A stretch of DNA of 64,000 bases. Source: an uncultured Pelagibacteraceae bacterium. GTDB lineage: Bacteria > Pseudomonadota > Alphaproteobacteria > Pelagibacterales > Pelagibacteraceae. The DNA lies in assembly GCA_902608385.1 (NCBI GenBank), contig CACLNT010000001.1, forward strand, positions 1-64,000. The letters are read 5' to 3'. Shown here in pieces: positions 1 to 8,789 of this stretch. The notes below the pieces were generated by a model, which worked only from the letters and a program-made list of their open reading frames with translations, did no database searches and was not told the origin of the DNA. The position numbers were made by a program, and so were the translations under genes. How positions within the stretch are numbered: position 1 is the first letter of the stretch; each line of letters begins with the position of its first letter.

Positions 1-279
1 TCCATTGACAAAAATAATTTTGTTATGATTAAAATTATTAACAATAGTTGATTGATCAAATTCATCAGGTTTTGTTATATTGTTAAAAAATTTTAATTCC
101 TTTATGTTAGATGAAATTATTTGATTTAAATCTGAAAATTTCCAATCTTCTATCCGTTTGTTGGGAAAACCATTTTTGATAAATTCATTAAGATTTTTTT
201 TTCTTAATTCAATATCTTTTTTTGAAGATTTTAAGTTTTCAATAACTTTATCAAAATCTGTTTTTAATTGTTTTTCCAT
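1..279 (-). CDS. sufD: SufD, Fe-S assembly permease-like component (N-terminal part)
   Basis: The reading frame opens with ATG at 279 and runs off the left edge, giving 93 residues. It begins MEKQLKTDFDKV and contains RIEDWKFSDL, the N-terminal 'EDW(K/R)..DL' signature typical of SufD. SufD pairs with SufB and SufC in the cytosolic SufBC2D scaffold that builds Fe-S clusters. Its ATG directly follows the sufC stop codon (TAA at 282-280), so the two are translationally coupled in the minus-strand suf operon. Only the N-terminus is visible, so the core beta-helix cannot be checked. Confidence 0.9.
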   Translation of the reverse strand, partial: MEKQLKTDFDKVIENLKSSKKDIELRKKNLNEFIKNGFPNKRIEDWKFSDLNQIISSNIKELKFFNNITKPDEFDQSTIVNNFNHNKIIFVNG

Positions 280-1014
280 TTAATGAAAACTTTCATACCC
301 TTTCTTCTCTAAATCTAGCGCTAATTCTGAGCCCCCAGACTTGACAATTTTTCCATTAATTAAAACATGAACAAAATCTGGTTTGATATAATTTAATAGC
401 CTTTGATAATGGGTAATAATCAAAAAAGAATTTTTTTTATTTCTTAAGGCATTAACTCCTTTTGAAACTACTTTAAGAGCATCTATATCAAGACCTGAAT
501 CTGTTTCATCTAAAATTGACAATTTTGGGTTTAATACCGACATCTGAAGAATTTCATTTTTCTTTTTTTCTCCGCCAGAAAAACCAACATTTAATTGTCT
601 GCTTAAAATTTTTTCATCAAATTTTAATTTTAATGCTTTTTCCTTAACTATTTTTAAAAACTCAATCGCATCTAATTCTTTTTCACCTCTAGATTTTTTA
701 ATTGCATTCAGAGTAGTCTTTAAAAAAATACTTGTATTTACCCCAGGAATTTCTAATGGATATTGGAAAGCTAAAAAAATTCCTTTATGTGCTCTTTCTT
801 CTATTGCAAGATCAAATAAATTTTTATCTTCAAAAATTACATTTCCGCTTATCTCATAGCCTTTTTTTCCAGATAGTACATTCGATAGCGTGCTTTTTCC
901 TGAACCATTGGGTCCCATTAATGCATGCACTTCCCCAGGTTTTATTTCAAGATTAAGACCAGTAAGTATGTCTTTTTTATCAATTCTAGCTTTAAGATCT
1001 TTAATTTTTAACAT
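280..1014 (-). CDS. sufC: SufC, Fe-S assembly ATPase
   Basis: ABC-type ATPase of the SufBC2D Fe-S scaffold, 244 residues, the usual family length. Walker A is GPNGSGKST (residues 34-42), the ABC signature is FSGGEKK (about 145-151) and Walker B is LSILDE (165-170) followed by TDSGLD, the SufC-specific form of the D-loop region. It powers conformational changes in SufB/SufD during cluster assembly in the cytosol. It lies between sufB and sufD with no intergenic bases on either side, so all three are surely co-transcribed and probably translationally coupled. Confidence 0.97.
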   Translation of the reverse strand: MLKIKDLKARIDKKDILTGLNLEIKPGEVHALMGPNGSGKSTLSNVLSGKKGYEISGNVIFEDKNLFDLAIEERAHKGIFLAFQYPLEIPGVNTSIFLKTTLNAIKKSRGEKELDAIEFLKIVKEKALKLKFDEKILSRQLNVGFSGGEKKKNEILQMSVLNPKLSILDETDSGLDIDALKVVSKGVNALRNKKNSFLIITHYQRLLNYIKPDFVHVLINGKIVKSGGSELALDLEKKGYESFH

Positions 1015-2451
1015 TTAACCAACGCTTCCTTCCAAACTAATTCCAACTAGTTTTTGCGCTTCAACAGCAAATTCCATAGGCAATTGTTGTAAAACTTCTT
1101 TACAAAATCCATTCACTATTAAACCTACTGCTTCTTCTTGGTTTAGTCCTCTTTGATTGCAATAATAAAGTTGTTCATCACTAATCTTAGAAGTGGTTGC
1201 TTCGTGCTCAATATTTGAACTAGAATTTTTATTTTTAATGTATGGCACTGTGTGTGCTCCACATTTGTTACCCATTAATAAAGAGTCACATTGAGTAAAA
1301 TTCCTGGCATTTTCAGCCTTGGGAGAAATATCTACTAACCCTCTGTAGGTATTATCTGCAAACCCGGCTGAAATTCCTTTTGAAATAATTTTACTTTTTG
1401 TATTTTTTCCAAGATGAATCATTTTTGTTCCTGTGTCTGCTTTTTGATGATTGTTTGTAATTGCTATTGAATAAAATTCTCCTATGGAATTATCCCCTTT
1501 AAGAATGCAACTTGGATATTTCCAAGTAATTGCAGAACCAGTTTCAACTTGTGTCCATGATATTTTTGAATTTTTTCCCTTACATAATCCTCTTTTAGTA
1601 ACAAAATTATAAATTCCACCTTTGCCATCTTTGTCTCCTGGGTACCAATTTTGCACAGTAGAATATTTGATTTCTGCATCGTCTAAAGCTACTAACTCAA
1701 CATTTGCTGCATGTAATTGATTTTCATCTCTCATCGGTGCTGTGCAGCCTTCTAAATAACTTACATAACTACCTTTATCTGCAATGATTAACGTTCGTTC
1801 AAATTGTCCCGTTTCAGATGCATTAATCCTAAAGTAAGTTGATAATTCCATTGGACATCTAATACCTTCTGGTATGTAAACAAATGAACCATCTGTAAAA
1901 ACTGCTGAATTTAATGTTGCAAAGTAATGATCAGTTAATGGAATTACAGACCCCAAATATTTTTTAACAAGTTCAGGATGTTTTTGGATAGCCTCTGACA
2001 TAGAGCAAAAAATAATACCTTGTTCTGTCAATTTATCTTTAAAAGTAGTAGCAACAGATACAGAATCAAATACTGCATCAACAGCAATGTTATTTAACCT
2101 TTTTTGTTCCACTAGAGGTATTCCAAGTTTACTGTAGGTTTCCAGTAACTTAGGATCTAAATCTTCAAGGCTTTTTGGTTTATCTGTTAAACTTTTTGGA
2201 GCAGAATAATAATATAAGTCTTGGTAATCAATTTTTGGAAATTTTGGTTTTTGCCAATCAGGTTCTTTTAATTGTTGGAGTCTTTCATATGCCTTTAATC
2301 TCCAATCTAACATCCATTGAGGTTCTTTTTTAATGTTTGAAATAAACTTAATGACTTCTTTGTTTAGTCCTTTCGGTGCTCTAATATTTTCAATTTCTGT
2401 AGAAAATCCATATTTATATTCCTTTATTTTTTCTAGTTCTTTTTCTCTCAT
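1015..2451 (-). CDS. sufB: SufB, Fe-S cluster scaffold protein
   Basis: 478-residue SufB, the main scaffold on which Fe-S clusters are assembled before transfer to apo-proteins. Recognisable stretches include the central [18 protein letters not shown] segment, [20 protein letters not shown] and the C-terminal [17 protein letters not shown] core, all typical of SufB rather than SufD. Its stop abuts the sufC start, and only 2 bp separate its start from the iscR stop. This is the SUF system in an organism that must load Fe-S enzymes such as the formate dehydrogenase at the other end of the window. Confidence 0.97.
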   Translation of the reverse strand: MREKELEKIKEYKYGFSTEIENIRAPKGLNKEVIKFISNIKKEPQWMLDWRLKAYERLQQLKEPDWQKPKFPKIDYQDLYYYSAPKSLTDKPKSLEDLDPKLLETYSKLGIPLVEQKRLNNIAVDAVFDSVSVATTFKDKLTEQGIIFCSMSEAIQKHPELVKKYLGSVIPLTDHYFATLNSAVFTDGSFVYIPEGIRCPMELSTYFRINASETGQFERTLIIADKGSYVSYLEGCTAPMRDENQLHAANVELVALDDAEIKYSTVQNWYPGDKDGKGGIYNFVTKRGLCKGKNSKISWTQVETGSAITWKYPSCILKGDNSIGEFYSIAITNNHQKADTGTKMIHLGKNTKSKIISKGISAGFADNTYRGLVDISPKAENARNFTQCDSLLMGNKCGAHTVPYIKNKNSSSNIEHEATTSKISDEQLYYCNQRGLNQEEAVGLIVNGFCKEVLQQLPMEFAVEAQKLVGISLEGSVG

Positions 2452-2453
2452 TT

Positions 2454-2879
2454 TTAAATTCTTTTTTCTAAGTTGTTCTTTAAAAGATCTCCAAGATTTT
2501 TTTTATCAAAAAATTCATTAATATGCGTCTCAAGATCATCCCATAGATTATGTGTGATACATTTTGTTAATTTGCCATTACATGCTTTTTTAGATTCTTT
2601 TTTGCACTGTACTGTCTTGACTTTTTCATCTACTGCTAAAAAAATATTTGATAATTTAATCTTTTCAGGGTCTTTTATTAGTATATAGCCACCATTAGTG
2701 CCTCTTATACTTTTAACAATATTATTTTTTTTTAATTTTGAAAAAATTTGTTCTAGGTAAACTAACGAAATGTTTTGTCTTAAGGAAATATCGCGAAGAG
2801 ATACTGGGTTTTGCGTGCTGAAGCTGGCTATATCAGCTAAAGCCATTACAGCATATCTGCTTCTAGTGTTTAATTTCAT
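2454..2879 (-). CDS. iscR: IscR, Rrf2-family Fe-S cluster-sensing repressor
   Basis: 141-residue Rrf2-family regulator with an N-terminal winged helix ([18 protein letters not shown], a characteristic IscR start) and three cysteines, C92, C100 and C107, followed by H110. E. coli IscR ligates its [2Fe-2S] cluster with C92, C98, C104 and H107, so the ligand set is kept but the spacing is longer. As first gene of the suf operon it most likely represses itself and sufBCD when clusters are plentiful; a matching operator lies upstream at 2911-2935. An AAAGGA Shine-Dalgarno precedes the ATG. Confidence 0.93.
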   Translation of the reverse strand: MKLNTRSRYAVMALADIASFSTQNPVSLRDISLRQNISLVYLEQIFSKLKKNNIVKSIRGTNGGYILIKDPEKIKLSNIFLAVDEKVKTVQCKKESKKACNGKLTKCITHNLWDDLETHINEFFDKKNLGDLLKNNLEKRI

Positions 2880-2901
2880 ATTATTCCTTTAATTACTGGT
2901 C

Positions 2902-2935
2902 TTTATATATATACCTGACTAAAATAGTCAAGATT
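2902..2935 (-). promoter_or_regulatory. suf operon promoter with overlapping IscR type-1-like operator
   Basis: Minus-strand -35 TTGACT (2931-2926) lies 16-18 bp from the AT-rich -10 (TATATA at 2909-2904 or TATAAA at 2907-2902). A 25-bp imperfect dyad at 2911-2935 covers the -35: left arm ATACCTGACT, centre AAAAT, right arm AGTC. Compared with the published IscR type-1 consensus (ATASYY-GACT-RWWWY-AGTC-RRSTAT), 23 of 25 positions agree; only the last triplet departs. Because it sits just upstream of iscR, autorepression by cluster-loaded IscR is the obvious reading. Confidence 0.75.
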
Positions 2936-3017
2936 AGGTAAAATAAAAAAGTTAGCAAAATGTCGCTCACATGTGATAAGTGTATTTTTTTTTTGAGAAC
3001 GATAATCAATAACATAT

Positions 3018-3674
3018 ATGGACAATAAAATAATTGAAGTTTTTATACCTGGGCCAGCTGGAAGACTAGAGGCTAAATATTTTAAAAGTAAAAAAAACAC
3101 ATCTCCAATTGCATTAATTTTACAACCTCATCCTCAATATGGAGGCACAATGAATAATAAAGTTATTGTAGATGCTTTTCATACATTTATGAATAATGGT
3201 TTTTCTGTTTGCAGGATAAATTTTAGAGGTGTAGGGAAAAGTGATGGAGAGTTTGATAATGGACAAGGTGAATTAGCTGATGCAGCAGCATCATTGGATT
3301 GGTTAGAAAAAGAAAATTTTGAAAATTCTCAATGTTGGATATCTGGATTTTCTTTTGGATCTTTAATTGCTATGCAACTGTTAATGAGAAGACCTGAAAT
3401 AAATAGATTTATATCAATTTCACCTCAACCTAATGTTTATGATTTCTCTTTTTTGTCACCATGTCCAGCATCAGGTTTGGTGGTCTGCGGAAAAAAAGAT
3501 GAACTAGTTCCTCAAGATCACATAAAAGAATTAAATAAAAGATTAAGCGCTCAAAAAGGAATAAAAGTAGAGTTTCAAATTGTACCAGAGGCAAATCATT
3601 TTTTTACAAAATCTAGTGATGATTTGATCAAAACTTTAGATAAATATATTAAAAAAGAAACAACTCTTTTTTAA
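3018..3674 (+). CDS. Alpha/beta hydrolase
   Basis: 218-residue serine hydrolase of the alpha/beta fold. The oxyanion region RINFRGVGKSDG (66-77), the nucleophile elbow GFSFGS (110-115, Ser112), an acid in CGKKDELVP (Asp161) and a histidine in EANHFF (His194) form a plausible catalytic triad. There is no signal peptide, so it is cytosolic. The family is common in alphaproteobacteria but its substrate is unknown. It is divergent from the iscR promoter, and its 3' end overlaps the convergent anmK gene by 4 bp. Confidence 0.8.
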   Translation: MDNKIIEVFIPGPAGRLEAKYFKSKKNTSPIALILQPHPQYGGTMNNKVIVDAFHTFMNNGFSVCRINFRGVGKSDGEFDNGQGELADAAASLDWLEKENFENSQCWISGFSFGSLIAMQLLMRRPEINRFISISPQPNVYDFSFLSPCPASGLVVCGKKDELVPQDHIKELNKRLSAQKGIKVEFQIVPEANHFFTKSSDDLIKTLDKYIKKETTLF

Positions 3675-4849
3675 AAATTCTTAACTAATACTCCGCCTGT
3701 ACATGGTTTATCACAACCAGTAGTTTTAGGAAATGAAATTGGTAATTTAAGATATGATCTTATGGCTAAGTACCCAAAAGCTTGAGACTCTATAAAGTCT
3801 CCATCAATATTAAAATCATCAATTTTAATTAAAGGACAATCTATTTTTTTTTCAAAACTTTTCATTAAAAATTTATTTTTTCTTCCTCCACCACAAACAA
3901 TTACTGCATTTGGATTAACGTCTACTAATAATTTATTTATAAAATGTGAATAAATTTCGGAAGAATATTCAGTTATTGTGGCCGCTCCATCTTCTAAAGA
4001 TAATTTGTTAGCAAAAGAATAATCATAATCACCTATGTCATGAGATATCAATTTTCTTCCGTCTGTACTATCTATATTGCCAACCCAATTACTTAACGCT
4101 TTATCTAAAATTGCTTTATTAATTTTTCCAGATTTTGCTAAGGTTCCATTCTCATCATATTTTTTTTTGGATTTTTCTCTTATCCATTTATCTATTAAAC
4201 AATTTCCAGGACCAATATCTGAAGCAAATAATTGATCATTTTTACTGTCATCATAATGATTTATACCTGTAACATTAGCTATTCCTCCTATATTTAGAAT
4301 CAATACAGGCAACTCATTTTGTCTAAACTTTTTCTTAGTTAGTAATAAATGAAAAATAGGTGTTAACGGAGCTCCTGCTCCTCCATTTTTAAGATCATTT
4401 TCTCTAAAATTATAAATAACAGTTTTATTTGTTAGTTTTGAAAGAAGTTTTCCATCTCCTAATTGTATAGATTTATTTTTTTGAGGGTTGTTTTCTGAAG
4501 GATTATGAAAAATAGTTTGTCCGTGAAAACCAATTAAATCAACTGATAAGCCTGCTTCTTTAAGAACTTTATTCACTACATCTGCATGAAATAGTGTAAT
4601 TTTTTTTTCTATATCATTAAATTCTTTAGATAAACTCTCTAACAGAGCATTATTATAATTAGTCTTTCTATTGCTAGTAATTTTATCTCTTAAATTTAAT
4701 AAATTTCTATAAATATCACTGTTATATTCAAAATACCTGCTAAACAATTCATCATACTGATCCTCACCACTTGATTGAATTATAGAAGCATCTACTCCAT
4801 CCATTGAAGTCCCACTCATTAATCCTAAAGCTGTATATATCTTTCCCAT
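3671..4849 (-). CDS. anmK: Anhydro-N-acetylmuramic acid kinase
   Basis: 392-residue AnmK, which cleaves and phosphorylates 1,6-anhydro-MurNAc to MurNAc-6-phosphate during cell-wall recycling. The N-terminal phosphate-binding loop GLMSGTSMDGVD (residues 9-20) is diagnostic, and LIGFHGQTIFHNP, GGIANVTGI, DIGPGNCLIDKW and VCGGGRKN further match the family. It is convergent with the hydrolase gene (4 bp overlap) and divergent from tyrS, leaving 47 bp between start codons. It shows that this streamlined genome still recycles murein. Confidence 0.95.
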   Translation of the reverse strand: MGKIYTALGLMSGTSMDGVDASIIQSSGEDQYDELFSRYFEYNSDIYRNLLNLRDKITSNRKTNYNNALLESLSKEFNDIEKKITLFHADVVNKVLKEAGLSVDLIGFHGQTIFHNPSENNPQKNKSIQLGDGKLLSKLTNKTVIYNFRENDLKNGGAGAPLTPIFHLLLTKKKFRQNELPVLILNIGGIANVTGINHYDDSKNDQLFASDIGPGNCLIDKWIREKSKKKYDENGTLAKSGKINKAILDKALSNWVGNIDSTDGRKLISHDIGDYDYSFANKLSLEDGAATITEYSSEIYSHFINKLLVDVNPNAVIVCGGGRKNKFLMKSFEKKIDCPLIKIDDFNIDGDFIESQAFGYLAIRSYLKLPISFPKTTGCDKPCTGGVLVKNF

Positions 4850-4896
4850 TCTTATTTTTTTTTATTAAATATTGTATATTGTCAAACTATAGACCT

Positions 4897-6126
4897 ATGA
4901 ATAAATTTTTAAAAGAATTTAAAGATAGAGGATACTTTTATCAATGCACAAGCGAAGATGAATTATCTGATTTGCTAAATAAAAAAAGTATTAATGCATA
5001 CATAGGCTTTGATAGCACTGCTTCAAGTTTACATGTTGGAAGTTTATTGCAAATTATGTGTTTAAGATTATTACAAAAACATGGCCACAGACCAATTGTC
5101 CTTCTTGGAGGAGGAACCACAAGAATAGGAGATCCTTCAGGAAAAGAAGAAACAAGAAAAATTTTATCAGAGAAACAAATTGAAAAAAATATCAAAAATA
5201 TCGAAAAAGTTTTTAAAATTTTTTTAAAAACAAATAATCCAAAGCTTAAACCAATTTTTGTAAATAATTATAAATGGCTTGGTAAATTAAATTACATAAA
5301 ATTCTTAAGAGAAATTGGAAAACATTTTACTATAAATAAAATGCTTAGTTTTGATAGTGTTAAGTTGCGACTAGATAGAGAACAATCTTTAAGCTACATG
5401 GAGTTTAATTATATGATTTTACAAGCTTATGATTTCCTTGAACTTAATAAAAATAAAAACTGTCTTATGCAAATTGGAGGTTCTGATCAATGGGGTAACA
5501 TCGTTAACGGAGTAGAACTTATTAAAAGACATTCTAGTAAACAAGTTTTTGGATTAACAACTCCTCTAATAACTTTAGCTTCTGGGGCTAAAATGGGCAA
5601 AACAGAAAGAGGAGCTATTTGGTTAGATAAAAAACTTTTATCTTCATATGATTATTGGCAATTTTGGCGAAACACAGATGACAAAGATGTTTTAAATTTT
5701 ATTAAAATGTTTACAGATGTTACTTTAGAAAAAATTGAAAAAATTAAAAACAATAATATTAATAAACTAAAAATTCTCTTAGCTAATGAATGCACAAAAA
5801 TGCTTCATGGTAATGCTGAAGCAAAATTAGCTGAGGAAACTGCAAAAAAAACTTTTGAAGACAACTCTGTAGGTTTGGGTCTTCCAACAATATCTATTAA
5901 TCAAAAAAAAATAAGTGAAAAAATTAATATTATTGATCTAGTAATTCTGTCTAAACTAGAAAGTTCTAAAAGTGAAGTCAGAAGATTAATAAAAGGAAGT
6001 GGTATCAAAATAAATAATCAAGTAATTAATGATGAAAAATTTCCTATTACTGAAAAATTGTTCAGTGAAAATTTTATCAAACTATCAATTGGTAAAAAAA
6101 GACATATTAAAGTTAAATTAAATTAG
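4897..6126 (+). CDS. tyrS: Tyrosyl-tRNA synthetase
   Basis: Class I aminoacyl-tRNA synthetase charging tRNA-Tyr, 409 residues from the chosen ATG. It has the HIGH-equivalent HVGS (46-49), the tyrosine pocket QIGGSDQWGN (192-201), KMGKTE in place of KMSKS (232-237) and a C-terminal S4-like RNA-binding domain (SKSEVRRLIKGSGIKIN). An in-frame ATG at 4804 would add 31 hydrophobic residues lying antisense inside anmK; family starts and the MNKFLKEFKDRGY opening favour 4897. No strong Shine-Dalgarno is visible. Confidence 0.95.
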   Translation: MNKFLKEFKDRGYFYQCTSEDELSDLLNKKSINAYIGFDSTASSLHVGSLLQIMCLRLLQKHGHRPIVLLGGGTTRIGDPSGKEETRKILSEKQIEKNIKNIEKVFKIFLKTNNPKLKPIFVNNYKWLGKLNYIKFLREIGKHFTINKMLSFDSVKLRLDREQSLSYMEFNYMILQAYDFLELNKNKNCLMQIGGSDQWGNIVNGVELIKRHSSKQVFGLTTPLITLASGAKMGKTERGAIWLDKKLLSSYDYWQFWRNTDDKDVLNFIKMFTDVTLEKIEKIKNNNINKLKILLANECTKMLHGNAEAKLAEETAKKTFEDNSVGLGLPTISINQKKISEKINIIDLVILSKLESSKSEVRRLIKGSGIKINNQVINDEKFPITEKLFSENFIKLSIGKKRHIKVKLN

Positions 6127-6133
6127 TTTTTTT

Positions 6134-6598
6134 ATGAAATTAGTTGAAGGAAATTTTGATAACTCAGAAGTGGATAAATTGCTAAGGAAACATTTTATTG
6201 AATTGAGATCGGTATCACCAGCAGGAAGTACACATGTTTTAAATATTGATGGACTTAAAGATCCAAGTATTAAGTTTTGGAGTTTATGGAAAAATGAAAA
6301 ACTTATGGGTTGTGGAGCGTTAAAATTTTTAAATGAAAACCATGGAGAATTTAAATCAATTAGAGTTGCCGATCAGTATAGAGGAAAAGGATATGGTCAA
6401 AAAATTATTGCCCACCTTATTGCAGAAGCAAAAAAATTAAAAATAAAAAAAATCAGCATTGAGACTGGATCCGGAGAATTCTTTAAATCAGCCAGAGGTC
6501 TCTTTAAAAGCTTTGGTTTTAAAAAATGTGAACCTTTCAGTCACTACAAGACTGATCCAAATTCTTGCTATATGACTTTAGAAATTAGTTCTTTTTAA
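6134..6598 (+). CDS. GNAT-family N-acetyltransferase
   Basis: 154-residue Gcn5-related N-acetyltransferase. The acetyl-CoA pyrophosphate loop is RGKGYG (83-88), preceded by a typical beta4 strand (GEFKSIRVAD) and followed by an IETGSGEFFKSARGLFKSFGF segment common in small-molecule acetyltransferases. It follows tyrS by 7 bp on the same strand, suggesting co-transcription, and its 3' end overlaps the convergent AsmA-like gene by 14 bp. The substrate cannot be predicted. Confidence 0.8.
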   Translation: MKLVEGNFDNSEVDKLLRKHFIELRSVSPAGSTHVLNIDGLKDPSIKFWSLWKNEKLMGCGALKFLNENHGEFKSIRVADQYRGKGYGQKIIAHLIAEAKKLKIKKISIETGSGEFFKSARGLFKSFGFKKCEPFSHYKTDPNSCYMTLEISSF

Positions 6599-8789
6599 TT
6601 TTTTCTATTGTTCGAGTAATAAATCTTGGAGTTAAAGTTTTTATAGGGTTAACAGTTGTTTTTGTTTTTTTGGGAGGACCTTTAATTTTAAAACTAACAC
6701 CGAATACTCCTTCTCCAGTTTTTTTTCCAACCAAAATATCTCCTAGTAAAGGTAATGAACCTATAACTTTATTTAAAGTCGTAGCTGGGACCAAAGTTCC
6801 TCTTAAACTAATTAATTTGTCTTTTTGAACATAACCATCCATCATAAGTGAAATAGCAGGTCCAATTGCATAAATTTCATCAATTGTCATAAGCTTATTT
6901 TCATTTTTAAATTTCATTTCAAATTCTTTAAATCTAATTCCTTCACCAGTAAGTAAATCAGCAATACCTTGAAGTGAAGCTAACGTAAGAATTTTAGTAA
7001 GTGCAGGTAATTCTTTTAGTTTAAAATCATTAATTTTAAGAGTAGAGTTTGATACATTATTTTTTTTAGAAGAATAAAAATCTAAATAACCTTCTTCAAA
7101 TCCTTTTATAAATTTATATTTTTTTACTAAAGGTTTTGCATATTCTGAATATAATGTAGTAATTTTTTCATTATTTTGATTTGTATTAATAGTAAAAGTA
7201 ATTTTTTTATCATGAAAAAAATTTCCACGCAGATTCAAATTTTTCAAGTTACTTTTTTTAAATTTTAAAGTTCCATTAAGATTATTAAGGTGATTAGTTT
7301 TATCAATAAAGACTTTATCTATACCGATGTTAACATTTGAATTAAAATCATTAAGAATATCAAAAACATTTTCTTCATTATCGGATTCTAAAATTTGATC
7401 TAAAAGAATTGTTCCGTCAAAGAATTTTCCTGATAATTCATAATTCTTATTATTTTTTTTAAACAAAATTTTATTTTTCTTTTTACTATCATTTAAAAAA
7501 TCAAAATTAAATTCTTCAATATAATTTATTTTATAATTTGGACTTACGCTAAGGTTATTTATTTTGAAATAATTTTTTGATTCTTTAAACAAAATTTCTT
7601 TGAAGTGAATTTTTTTGTTTTTTTTATATGAACCTTCAATGCTTAGTAAAGAATTTTCTTTTTCTTCTTTCGTGTAATCAAAAAGTTTAATATGTAATGG
7701 AATACTGTTTAATTCAATTTGTGTTTTAAAATTATATATCTCGTCACTAATATTAATTTTGTAATTTATTTTTTCAATTTTTTCATCAATTGAAAAATTT
7801 CCATTACCTTTAATTAATAGTTTATTTTTACTCGCAGATAAATCAATTTTATGATCAATTAGTTCAACAGAATCATTATAGACTGTAATATATTTTTTTA
7901 TAGTATTGTTTTTTTTTTTGTAAATTAATTTTTTTAGATCAATTTTAGAGTCAACTTTAAAATTTGAAATTTTGAATTTTTTTTCTAATCTAAATGAAAA
8001 ATTATTTTCAGATCTAAAGTTAATATTATCTATACCTATATTTTTTAAGTTTTTTTTGAAAATAACTGTCAACAAACCTGAATTGCTAGAGTTCTGAGGA
8101 CTCAATATATTTCCTTCAAACAAAAAGTACTTTCCTTTATTCTCAACTTTAATTTTTTTAGAAGTAAGTTTTAATTTTTCATATTCAATTTGACCATCTT
8201 CAATTAAATATTGATCTTCTTTAATATTAAAATTCAAACTGATGTTATTAACATTTTTTTTATTTAGGAGTTTTATCTTTCCATTTTTAACTGATCCATT
8301 AACATTGTAGTTATTATTTAATTTGCCATTCTCATCGAAACTTAAATTAATATCAGCAATTACCAGTCCTCCTTTTACCATTTTATTAAAAATAAATAAT
8401 TGTGGCGTATTTTTAAAAGTTCTTGCTATATTTGAAATATTTTTAAGACTATTTTCTTTAGTCGATATTTTTACATTCTTGATTGCAAATTTTTTTTTAA
8501 AAAAAGAATTGATTGAAAAATCAGTTCCTATTTTCTCTAGTTTTATTTTACTATTTTCAACAATTATATTTGGATTTTCGGTTTGAATACTGATTGTAAA
8601 ATTCTTTAAATTTAAAATAGCTTTTACTTTGTTTAATTCAATATCAATTTTGCTACTACTTTCTGTAATTTTGTCTTTAATTATCTTATTAAATTTATTT
8701 GTCTCAATGCCATAATAACTTAAATAAAAAATCCCAATCGACATTAAGATTAAAAAATATAAAAAATATTTAATAGTTTTTTTAATCAT
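6585..8789 (-). CDS. AsmA-like / YhdP-type envelope protein
   Basis: 734-residue protein with one N-terminal membrane anchor (about residues 8-28) and a long periplasmic region rich in beta-strand and Asn/Lys. The C-terminal block (LPALTKILTLASLQGIAD, GEGIRFKEFE, PAISLMMDGYVQ, LRGTLVPATTLN, IGSLPLLGDILVG) matches the C-terminal domain of AsmA_2/YhdP-type proteins, which are implicated in phospholipid transport between membranes. It is the third gene of a minus-strand mrcA-prfB-asmA-like unit and overlaps the prfB stop by 8 bp. The function is inferred from family only. Confidence 0.75.
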   Translation of the reverse strand: MIKKTIKYFLYFLILMSIGIFYLSYYGIETNKFNKIIKDKITESSSKIDIELNKVKAILNLKNFTISIQTENPNIIVENSKIKLEKIGTDFSINSFFKKKFAIKNVKISTKENSLKNISNIARTFKNTPQLFIFNKMVKGGLVIADINLSFDENGKLNNNYNVNGSVKNGKIKLLNKKNVNNISLNFNIKEDQYLIEDGQIEYEKLKLTSKKIKVENKGKYFLFEGNILSPQNSSNSGLLTVIFKKNLKNIGIDNINFRSENNFSFRLEKKFKISNFKVDSKIDLKKLIYKKKNNTIKKYITVYNDSVELIDHKIDLSASKNKLLIKGNGNFSIDEKIEKINYKINISDEIYNFKTQIELNSIPLHIKLFDYTKEEKENSLLSIEGSYKKNKKIHFKEILFKESKNYFKINNLSVSPNYKINYIEEFNFDFLNDSKKKNKILFKKNNKNYELSGKFFDGTILLDQILESDNEENVFDILNDFNSNVNIGIDKVFIDKTNHLNNLNGTLKFKKSNLKNLNLRGNFFHDKKITFTINTNQNNEKITTLYSEYAKPLVKKYKFIKGFEEGYLDFYSSKKNNVSNSTLKINDFKLKELPALTKILTLASLQGIADLLTGEGIRFKEFEMKFKNENKLMTIDEIYAIGPAISLMMDGYVQKDKLISLRGTLVPATTLNKVIGSLPLLGDILVGKKTGEGVFGVSFKIKGPPKKTKTTVNPIKTLTPRFITRTIEKIKKN

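Noticed and set aside
4804-4896. Longer tyrS start giving a hydrophobic N-terminal extension
   Set aside because: It lies antisense within anmK, has no family counterpart, and TyrRS is cytosolic.
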